In this document: positions 6,033-11,986 of the stretch, piece by piece
How positions within the stretch are numbered: the stretch's first letter is position 1
Layout of the letters: every line of letters starts with the position of its first letter
NCBI GenBank assembly: GCA_964432995.1
Contig: CAYSPU010000190.1
Span: 1-11,986 of the forward strand
DNA: 11,986 nt
Source of the DNA: CAYSPU01 sp964432995
GTDB taxonomy: Bacteria; Verrucomicrobiota; Verrucomicrobiia; Limisphaerales; JAHDYP01
Reading direction: 5' to 3'
Translations under genes and position numbers: made by a program
The notes under the pieces: model-generated
What the model was told of the DNA's origin: nothing
Databases searched by the model: none
Seen by the model: only the letters and a program-made list of their open reading frames with translations

Positions 6033-8810
6033 ATGTCGCGGAGAGTTGCTGCCAATGTGCGGGAAAACCACGGTCTTGGTGACGTGCTCGGCATCCTGTT
6101 GATCAGCGCCTCGCTGCTGCTCTTCGCCGCTTTCTTCTCCTACGACATCCGCGATCTATCCGTCAACGTCAGCCCCGCCGAGGTCAATGCCTCCGCCCAC
6201 AACTGGGTCGGGCGCGCCGGGGCGTGGGTGGCCTACGGTTTCTTCTTCGTCCTGGGGGCCCCGGCGTTCCTGGTGCCGATTCTCCTCTTCCTGTTTGGCC
6301 TGAGTTACCTGTTCCAGTTCCTCTCCTACTTCCAGCGCCGCTGGATCTGGGCGGGCGTCCTGCTCGTGGTCTGCATGGGAGCCCTTGACCTCTACAAGGA
6401 TGCCGGCTTCCTGCACCGCTTGGGGCGCAACATCAACGCCCCCGTCGGCGGTTGGATCGGCCTCATGCTCAATCGCTACCTCTTCGGCTTCTTCGGCCAG
6501 GTCGGCGCCACCATCCTCTTCCTGACCCTCTACCTCATCAGCCTTCTCTACCTCACGAACTTCGAGCTCGGCGCCTGGTTGCGCACGACGTGGGCGCGCC
6601 TCCTCTCGCCCGCCAAGGCGGCCGACCCGGTGGCGGCCGAAGAAGCCGCCCTCGAGAGAAAGGCCCGCGAACTCGAGAAACAGGCTCGCCGCCTCCAGGA
6701 ACAGGCCGCCCGCGAAGGAGTTGACCAGGCCCCGCGACCTTCGGGCATCGGCGCCGATCTCCAACCCGTTCCCGAACCAACCGTTCGCGACCTCAGCGTC
6801 CCCCAGGCCAAACCGGGTCGAACCACGGTTCGCCCCAAACCCAAAACCGAACCCGCGCCGCCCCTCTCGCCAGTCGGTGCCGAAGGCGAGGTCATCCCCG
6901 CTCGCGAAATCGGACCCGCCACCACCGACCAAATCCTTGGCCGCGCCCCCGCCACGCCCCTGTCTCCCGCAGAATCTGCCGAGACTGCGGCAGATGCCCT
7001 CGCCGCCTCTGATGCCGCGCCGCCACCGGATACCGAATCCACCGCGGCTCCCGGCACCGCTGCGCTCCCGGCGTCCGCGGAGCCGACGCCCGCCGAACCC
7101 GCGCCCCAATCCATGTCGCCGCCTCCCGTGGCGCCGCCTCCCGTGGCGCCGCCCGAACCGCCCCCGCCGCCCAAACCCAGGCCCGCCCCCAGAAAACCCA
7201 AGCCACTGGCGGTCGCCGCCGCCCCCAAAATCGGCAATTACCAGCATCCACCCCTGGACCTGCTCAACCTGCCCGATCCCACCGTCCGCCCCACCGAATC
7301 CAAGGAGGAACTCATGGCCAACGCCCGGCTCATGCAGGGCACCCTGGCCCAGTTCGACATCGAAGTGTCGCTCGGCGATATCACCAAAGGCCCCACCATC
7401 ACCCGATACGAGTTGCACCCCGCCCCGGGCGTCAAACTCGAACGCATCACCGCCCTCAGCAACAACATCGCCGCCGCCCTCAAGGCCGAACGCATCCACA
7501 TCCTCGCCCCCGTCCCCGGCAAAAGCTCGGTCGGCGTCGAAGTCCCCAACGCCATCAAAACCAAGGTCATCATGCGTGACCTCCTCGAGTCCGAGGAATG
7601 GCGCAATACCAAGGCCCGGATCCCCCTCGCTCTCGGCAAGGACGTCTACGGCCAGCCGATCATCTCCGACCTCACCGAGATGCCCCACCTGCTCATCGCC
7701 GGAAGCACCGGCTCCGGCAAATCCGTCTGCATCAACGCCATCATCACCTCCCTCCTCTACCGCTTCGCCCCGGATCAGCTCCGCTTCGTCATGATCGACC
7801 CCAAGGTCGTCGAACTCCAACAATACAACTCCCTCCCTCACCTCGTCGTCCCGGTCGTCACCGACCCCAAAAAGGTCATCCTCGCCCTCCGCTGGGTCGT
7901 TAATGAGATGGAGAAGCGTTACCAGATCTTCGCCCGCGTCGGCGTCCGCAACATCCGCTCCTTCAACGAACGCCCCAAGAACAAACCGCTCCCCAAGACC
8001 GAACCCGAACTCCCCCTCCGCGCCCGCAAGGAAAAAATCGAGCCCGGCGTGGACGGCTTCGCCGTCGAGGTCGACGAGGAAATCGTGGTGCCGCAGGATG
8101 AGGACATCGTCATCCCGGATCGGCTCAGTTACATCGTGGTGATCATCGACGAACTCGCCGACTTGATGCTTGTGGCACCGGCCGACGTCGAGATGGCCAT
8201 CGCCCGCATCACCCAAATGGCCCGCGCCGCCGGCATCCATGTCCTCGTCGCCACCCAGCGGCCAAGCGTCGATGTCATCACCGGCGTCATCAAAGCCAAC
8301 ATCCCCGCCCGCATCGCCTTCCAGGTGGCCTCCAAGGTCGACTCCCGCACCATCCTCGACGCCATGGGCGCCGACAAGCTCCTCGGCAAAGGCGACATGC
8401 TCTACCTCCCGCCCGGGTCGGCCAAACTGCATCGCGCCCAGGGCGCCCTGATCACGGACCAGGAAATCAACGGCATCGTCGAGTTCATCTCCAAACAGGG
8501 CAAGCCCAGCTACGAACTGGAGATCCATGAGCAACTCTCGAAATCCTCCGCTGGCTTCGATCAGGACGAAGGCATCGACGAGGACGAGGAGCTCATCGAC
8601 CAGTGCGTCGAAGTCATCCGCAGCGAACAAAAAGCCAGCGTCTCCCTCCTCCAACGCCGACTCCGCCTCGGCTACACCCGCGCCGCCCGCATCATGGATG
8701 AACTCGAGAACCGCGGAATCGTCGGCCCCAGCAAGGGCGCCGAACCGCGCGACATCCTGATCGACCTCGACGGCACGGGGGCCGACGGCTCCGGCCAGCA
8801 GGCCGTATGA
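6033..8810 (+). CDS. ftsK: DNA translocase FtsK/SpoIIIE
   Basis: This 925-residue protein pumps chromosome DNA through the closing division septum and supports dimer resolution at dif. ATG 6033 is chosen over an in-frame GTG at 5958 because the longer version adds 25 residues of non-family peptide from the repeat spacer. Hydrophobic segments lie at about 17-38, 66-97 (probably two), 104-120 and 155-175. A charged coiled-coil-like stretch (202-228) and a Pro/Ala-rich linker (230-395) follow. The motor has Walker A GSTGSGKS (557-564), Walker B IVVIIDE (Asp706, Glu707) and the family signature ATQRPSVDVITGVIKANIP (740-758). The C-terminal gamma winged helix (about 852-915) contains QRRLRLGYTRAARIMDEL. 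The segment just before Walker B (about 646-697) is long and acidic. The stop codon overlaps the next start as ATGA. Confidence 0.97.
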   Translation: MSRRVAANVRENHGLGDVLGILLISASLLLFAAFFSYDIRDLSVNVSPAEVNASAHNWVGRAGAWVAYGFFFVLGAPAFLVPILLFLFGLSYLFQFLSYFQRRWIWAGVLLVVCMGALDLYKDAGFLHRLGRNINAPVGGWIGLMLNRYLFGFFGQVGATILFLTLYLISLLYLTNFELGAWLRTTWARLLSPAKAADPVAAEEAALERKARELEKQARRLQEQAAREGVDQAPRPSGIGADLQPVPEPTVRDLSVPQAKPGRTTVRPKPKTEPAPPLSPVGAEGEVIPAREIGPATTDQILGRAPATPLSPAESAETAADALAASDAAPPPDTESTAAPGTAALPASAEPTPAEPAPQSMSPPPVAPPPVAPPEPPPPPKPRPAPRKPKPLAVAAAPKIGNYQHPPLDLLNLPDPTVRPTESKEELMANARLMQGTLAQFDIEVSLGDITKGPTITRYELHPAPGVKLERITALSNNIAAALKAERIHILAPVPGKSSVGVEVPNAIKTKVIMRDLLESEEWRNTKARIPLALGKDVYGQPIISDLTEMPHLLIAGSTGSGKSVCINAIITSLLYRFAPDQLRFVMIDPKVVELQQYNSLPHLVVPVVTDPKKVILALRWVVNEMEKRYQIFARVGVRNIRSFNERPKNKPLPKTEPELPLRARKEKIEPGVDGFAVEVDEEIVVPQDEDIVIPDRLSYIVVIIDELADLMLVAPADVEMAIARITQMARAAGIHVLVATQRPSVDVITGVIKANIPARIAFQVASKVDSRTILDAMGADKLLGKGDMLYLPPGSAKLHRAQGALITDQEINGIVEFISKQGKPSYELEIHEQLSKSSAGFDQDEGIDEDEELIDQCVEVIRSEQKASVSLLQRRLRLGYTRAARIMDELENRGIVGPSKGAEPRDILIDLDGTGADGSGQQAV
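7121..7150. repeat. 15-bp exact tandem duplication in the ftsK linker
   Basis: GCCTCCCGTGGCGCC occurs twice without a gap (7121-7135 and 7136-7150). It is in frame and gives a doubled Pro-Pro-Val-Ala-Pro unit in the proline-rich linker. Replication slippage is the likely origin, and copy number may vary between strains. Confidence 0.9.
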
Positions 8811-11257
8811 ACCGTCTATCCCTTGCCCTGCTTCCCCTCCTCTTCTCCGGCCTGGTCCACGCCGCGTCACCCCCGCAACGCCTCTCCCGCTGGACCTTGG
8901 ATACGCCCGCCTCCACCACGGACACGGACGTCAAACCGCGCCGCCCGAAACCGGCATCCACCGTCGACGGCCTCGCTGCTGGTGCCATCCGGTTCACCGC
9001 CGAAACCGGATCGAGCCCCCTCGCCTTCCCCACGCAGGATGCCGACGGCCGTCCGCTCATTTCCCTCGCCCAAGGCACGGTCCGCTTCCTCTATCGCCCC
9101 GCCTGGAGTACGGCTCAGGGCGGTCCTGGCCAGGAGGCCGCCCTCCTGCAACTGGGCCGCAAGGGCCAGGACGACTACTGGGCGGTCCGCATCCCCCCCA
9201 ACGGCCGCGAACTCCAGTTCGTCCAGTTCGCCGGCAACGAAGAGTATCTCGCCGCCCGCGCCCCACTGACCTTCTCCAGCAATCAGTGGGTGCCCATCGC
9301 CCTCACCTACGGCCCGGCCGGTTGCCGCTTCTTCACCAACGGCATCCCGATCGGTCCGCCCCCCGCACCTCCTCGACCCCCGCGCGTCGCCAAGCCATTC
9401 CCCCCAGCCAGGGCTACCGTCTGGATTGGCGGCGATGACCGCGGCCAGAGCCTGGCCCGCGGCGATCTCGATGAACTCGAGACATTCAACCAGCCGCTCA
9501 CCCCGGGCCTGCTGCGCTACGACCTCGAAACCGGCCTCAGCGCCTCCGTCGACCATGACCCTCCCCGCATCCAGCTCTCCTGGCGAAACCGCACCGACTG
9601 GCCCCTCACCCTCCGCCGGCGCCTCGCCGGTCAAACCGAATGGTCCATCCTCAAAACCAACTGCCTCGATTGGTCCTTCGCCGATTCCCAGGTCACCCCC
9701 GGCCAACCCCATGAGTATTCCCTCGTCCGCGAAGCCATCCCCACCTCCGTCAACGACCGCTACCTCCTCTGCGGCATCGATCTCCCCCCCACCGAATTCC
9801 GCGGAACCGCCCTCGTGCTCGTCGACCAAACCCTCGCCCCCAAACTCCGCGACGAACTCGATCAATACGCGGAGGATCTCACCGGCGACGGCTGGCACGT
9901 CCGCATCCGGGAAGCCCCCCGGCACAACGACGCCCAATGGTCCAACAATACCAACGCCATCACCCATATCCGCGAACTCGTCGATACCGAAGCCGTCAAC
10001 TGCCAGGGCCGTCTGCGCCTCATCACCCTCATCGGACACGTCGCCATCCCCCACTCCGGCAACTGCAACCCCGACGGCCACCACTCCCGCCCGTTCCCCG
10101 TGGATTCCTACTACGGCGACCTCGTTCGCTCGACGAATGACTGGACCGACCTCAAGGACTTCCCCTCGTACCTTGGCCCCCGTGAACCTGCCAGCCATCG
10201 CGTGAAGAACGGTCCCGGTGACGGGTATTTCGACCAGGAGCTTTACCCCTCGCCCCTCGAAGCGGCTGTCGGGCGGATCGACTTCGCCGGTCTCCCCGCC
10301 TTCGAACGCGGCGGGACCAACCGTCTCCCTCCCCGCACCGAGATCGACCTGCTCCGCGGCTACCTCGACAAGCTGCATCGCTACCGCCTCGGCCAACTCG
10401 CTTTCCCCGACCGCATCGCGGTATTCTATCTCCCTTACCACACCTACGACGGAGTCGAGACCTACCGCCAGGCACTGCGCAACGGAGCCGCCTGGTTCGG
10501 TCCCGATCTCGCCCGATACCACGACCTGAATTTCTTCCGCGAGGCCGGCACCAACCGCTACCTCTGGGCGTGCCAGTTCGCCCCCAGCTCTTACACCGCC
10601 ACCGGCGCCGGCAACCCCCGCGGATGGAGCGTCCAGGACCTCGTCGACCCCGCCAACGAACGCGCCGTCTTCGGCTATCTCCTCGATGGCTCTTTCATTG
10701 GCGACTGGGCCCCACTCCCCACCGGCGGCAAGGACAACTTCCTCCGCGCCCTTCTCGCCCAACCGGACTCCGGGTTCGTTGCCCTCTGGGGCCGGCTCAA
10801 CTGGGGTGACGTCCTCCTGCAAAACGCCGGCTGGGGTGAACCCCTGGGCCGCGCCTGGATCGCCTCACTCAACAGCATCGACCGACGCGATTCCGATTAC
10901 CACTACAGCACCGTCCATATCTCGTTCCTCGGCGACCCCGCACTCCGCCTCCGCCTGCCACCCCCCGTCGAGAACCTCCGCGCCGCCTCCCGCTCCGAGC
11001 GCGTGCTGCTCGCCTGGACCCCCCGCCCCGACCGCGCTGTCCACTACCATGTCTATCGCCTCAACGACCAGCCCGGCGAACCACCCGTCCGCCTGACAAC
11101 CGAACCAGTCTCGCGCGGCCGGTTCGTCGACAATGTCCAACTGACCAACCAGGCAACCTACCTCGTGCGCACACTCCAAACCACCGTCACCGGCTGCGGA
11201 TCCTACGGCAACCTCGGCCAGGCCGCCCGCGTCACGGTGTCTCCAGACCCACGGTGA
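8807..11257 (+). CDS. Secreted multidomain protein: LamG-like, gingipain (C25)-like core, Fn3-like end
   Basis: This is an 816-residue exported protein. The signal peptide is MNRLSLALLPLLFSGLVHAA, with probable cleavage near 19-20. Residues of about 85-235 look like a LamG/concanavalin-type sandwich, ending in the typical GDLDELETFNQPLTPG. Residues of about 250-310 may be an Fn3-like module. Residues of about 332-717 follow the layout of peptidase family C25: an opening strand GTALVLVD, LITLIGHVAIP (405-415), VDSYYGDL (432-439), EAAVGRID (485-492) and the closing FLGDPALRL (707-715). The expected GHGS and following Cys are not found; LLDGSF (625-630) sits where GHGS should be, so peptidase activity is doubtful. 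Residues of about 719-812 are a C-terminal Fn3-like domain. No sorting tail was recognised. The start overlaps the ftsK stop by four bases, so translation is probably coupled. Its function is unknown. Confidence 0.75.
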   Translation: MNRLSLALLPLLFSGLVHAASPPQRLSRWTLDTPASTTDTDVKPRRPKPASTVDGLAAGAIRFTAETGSSPLAFPTQDADGRPLISLAQGTVRFLYRPAWSTAQGGPGQEAALLQLGRKGQDDYWAVRIPPNGRELQFVQFAGNEEYLAARAPLTFSSNQWVPIALTYGPAGCRFFTNGIPIGPPPAPPRPPRVAKPFPPARATVWIGGDDRGQSLARGDLDELETFNQPLTPGLLRYDLETGLSASVDHDPPRIQLSWRNRTDWPLTLRRRLAGQTEWSILKTNCLDWSFADSQVTPGQPHEYSLVREAIPTSVNDRYLLCGIDLPPTEFRGTALVLVDQTLAPKLRDELDQYAEDLTGDGWHVRIREAPRHNDAQWSNNTNAITHIRELVDTEAVNCQGRLRLITLIGHVAIPHSGNCNPDGHHSRPFPVDSYYGDLVRSTNDWTDLKDFPSYLGPREPASHRVKNGPGDGYFDQELYPSPLEAAVGRIDFAGLPAFERGGTNRLPPRTEIDLLRGYLDKLHRYRLGQLAFPDRIAVFYLPYHTYDGVETYRQALRNGAAWFGPDLARYHDLNFFREAGTNRYLWACQFAPSSYTATGAGNPRGWSVQDLVDPANERAVFGYLLDGSFIGDWAPLPTGGKDNFLRALLAQPDSGFVALWGRLNWGDVLLQNAGWGEPLGRAWIASLNSIDRRDSDYHYSTVHISFLGDPALRLRLPPPVENLRAASRSERVLLAWTPRPDRAVHYHVYRLNDQPGEPPVRLTTEPVSRGRFVDNVQLTNQATYLVRTLQTTVTGCGSYGNLGQAARVTVSPDPR

Positions 11258-11286
11258 TCTCACGAGCGCGTCTTCCACTCCCTCCG

Positions 11287-11328
11287 TTCAAGCTTCGAAG
11301 TCCGATGTTCGACGTTCGACGCTCGATC
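11287..11328. repeat. Heptanucleotide tandem array (6 units, TTCGACG-like)
   Basis: Six 7-base units follow each other in register: TTCAAGC, TTCGAAG, TCCGATG, then TTCGACG twice, then CTCGATC. A seventh, poorer unit TTGTTCA may follow at 11329-11335. The array includes the 8-bp palindrome CTTCGAAG (11293-11300). Because the period is seven, three units fill 21 bases and read on the minus strand as a periodic peptide (IERRTSNIGL). I recall such RRTSN-type stretches between genes in Verrucomicrobiota and neighbouring phyla, from memory only. Confidence 0.8.
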
Positions 11329-11345
11329 TTGTTCACAATGGAGAA

Positions 11346-11374
11346 TTGCTTCCCCGGCCCCCGCCGGCTATAAG
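11346..11374 (+). promoter_or_regulatory. Likely sigma-70 promoter upstream of the RodZ-like gene
   Basis: TTGCTT (11346-11351) and TATAAG (11369-11374, five of six matches to TATAAT) are separated by exactly 17 bases. The spacer is GC-rich and the boxes stand out from it. Transcription would start near 11381, only a few bases before the ATG at 11385, giving a nearly leaderless message. The AAGG at 11372-11375 would then lie outside the transcript. Confidence 0.45.
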
Positions 11375-11384
11375 GCGCGTCGAC

Positions 11385-11888
11385 ATGCCGACGGTTGCCC
11401 AGCAACTCCGCAGCGCCCGCGAAGCGCAGGGTCTCACCGTCCATCAAGTCGCCGAAATCACCAAGATCCGGACCGACCACCTCCGCGCCCTCGAGGAAGC
11501 CAACTACAGTTGCTTCGCCGCCCCCGTCTACATCCGCGGCTTCGCGCGCACCTACGCCCGACTCCTCCACCTCGACCCCGAAGCCGTCGTCCGCGACCTC
11601 GAGACCGAACTCGAACGCAGCGGCGAGTTCTCCGAACCAACCAACGCCCTCGGCGAACGCACCCTCCTCGACCTCTTCATGCTCCAGCTCTCCAGGGTCA
11701 ACTGGCGCGTCGCCCTCCCCTCCCTCGGCGTCGCCCTCGCCCTCGGACTCGCCATCTTCGGATACCGCGCCTGGCGCCACCACCAGGCCCGCGACCCGCT
11801 CTCCCGGCTCGGCCCCGGTCTTCACCAGCCTGCCACCCCGCCCGCGGGGGATACCTTGCCGCTCCCCGGCGAAAACCCGCGACGCTGA
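11385..11888 (+). CDS. RodZ-like membrane-anchored helix-turn-helix protein
   Basis: This is a 167-residue protein. ATG 11385 is chosen over an in-frame TTG at 11346 because it gives the standard family start, MPTVAQQLRSAREAQGL. Residues 1-70 form the HTH_25 domain of RodZ proteins: QVAEITKIRTDHLRALEE (21-38) and PVYIRGFARTYARLLHLDPE (47-66). In RodZ this domain binds the actin homologue MreB and links it to cell-wall synthesis and rod shape. One transmembrane helix lies at about 109-128. Only about 38 Pro-rich residues follow it, so the periplasmic beta domain of full-length RodZ (DUF4115) is absent. Location next to ftsK and rimO matches a common bacterial arrangement. A reduced RodZ is the best reading; a membrane-bound regulator is an alternative. 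Confidence 0.8.
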   Translation: MPTVAQQLRSAREAQGLTVHQVAEITKIRTDHLRALEEANYSCFAAPVYIRGFARTYARLLHLDPEAVVRDLETELERSGEFSEPTNALGERTLLDLFMLQLSRVNWRVALPSLGVALALGLAIFGYRAWRHHQARDPLSRLGPGLHQPATPPAGDTLPLPGENPRR

Positions 11889-11902
11889 CTCCGCCCGTGC
11901 CC

Positions 11903-11986
11903 ATGCCGCGCCACCCCCCCGTCAAGGTCGGCCTCGTCGCCCTCGGCTGCGCCAAAAACCTCGTCGACTCCGAAATCATGCTCGGC
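11903..11986 (+). CDS. rimO: Ribosomal protein S12 methylthiotransferase RimO, N-terminal start (partial)
   Basis: Only the first 28 codons are inside the window, and the frame stays open to the right edge. The peptide contains VKVGLVALGCAKNLVDSEIM. This is the start of the N-terminal methylthiotransferase (UPF0004) domain, with Cys16 as the first of three cysteines that bind an accessory [4Fe-4S] cluster. The GCAKNLVDSE wording favours RimO over its relative MiaB. RimO is a radical-SAM enzyme that methylthiolates an aspartate of ribosomal protein S12. It starts 14 bases after the RodZ-like stop and is probably in the same operon. No clear ribosome binding site precedes it. Confidence 0.9.
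   Translation, partial: MPRHPPVKVGLVALGCAKNLVDSEIMLG

Noticed and set aside
5826..6102. Small open frames on both strands in the dnaG-ftsK spacer
   Set aside because: Their peptides are periodic (Asn-Pro or Gly-Leu runs) because they translate the hexamer repeat and its G-rich mirror.
6156..8870. Very long open frame on the minus strand (904 codons) opposite ftsK
   Set aside because: It is a by-product of C-ending codons on the sense strand, which read as GNN codons (Val, Ala, Asp, Glu, Gly) on the other strand and seldom form stops. The peptide is low-complexity and the sense gene is unmistakable.
8867..10822. Minus-strand open frame of 651 codons opposite the C25-like gene
   Set aside because: It is Gly/Ala/Val/Glu-rich shadow sequence, and the sense frame has a signal peptide and recognisable modules.

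Overview
The window is a GC-rich bacterial chromosome segment with all genes on the + strand. It most likely comes from the Verrucomicrobiota, perhaps the Limisphaerales/Pedosphaera side. That placement is an inference from the gene order, from a secreted gingipain-fold protein with LamG-like and Fn3-like modules, from very strong use of C-ending codons, and from short-period intergenic repeats of a kind I recall from that phylum. No rRNA, tRNA, CRISPR array, transposase or phage gene was seen.

Layout. Bases 1-99 are the 3' end of an rpoD-type sigma factor. A 176-base spacer follows, then a secreted TIM-barrel glycoside hydrolase (276-1745) and a LarA-like/DUF2088 protein (about 1831-3111). 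Next comes a housekeeping stretch: a CvpA-family membrane protein (3195-3842), DNA primase dnaG (3948-5741), a 291-base spacer with a hexamer array and a long inverted repeat, and the DNA translocase ftsK (6033-8810). The ftsK stop overlaps the start of a large secreted protein with a C25/gingipain-like core (8807-11257). A spacer with a heptamer array and a likely promoter leads to a short RodZ-like membrane HTH protein (11385-11888) and the first 28 codons of rimO (11903 to the window end).

How the genes fit together. RpoD, DnaG, FtsK, RodZ-like and RimO are core proteins of transcription initiation, replication priming, chromosome segregation and division, cell shape, and ribosomal protein S12 modification. 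The ftsK-rodZ-rimO grouping is a recurrent bacterial neighbourhood. The rpoD-dnaG linkage recalls the macromolecular-synthesis operon, but here rpoD is first and three other genes lie between. The glycoside hydrolase, the LarA-like protein and the C25-like protein look like lineage-specific additions.

The most unusual signals are three different short-period intergenic arrays (periods about 10, 6 and 7), a C25-type domain that seems to have lost its His/Cys dyad, its ATGA coupling to ftsK, and cvpA, whose synonymous codon choice differs from every neighbour. I do not see a clear multi-gene novel system.
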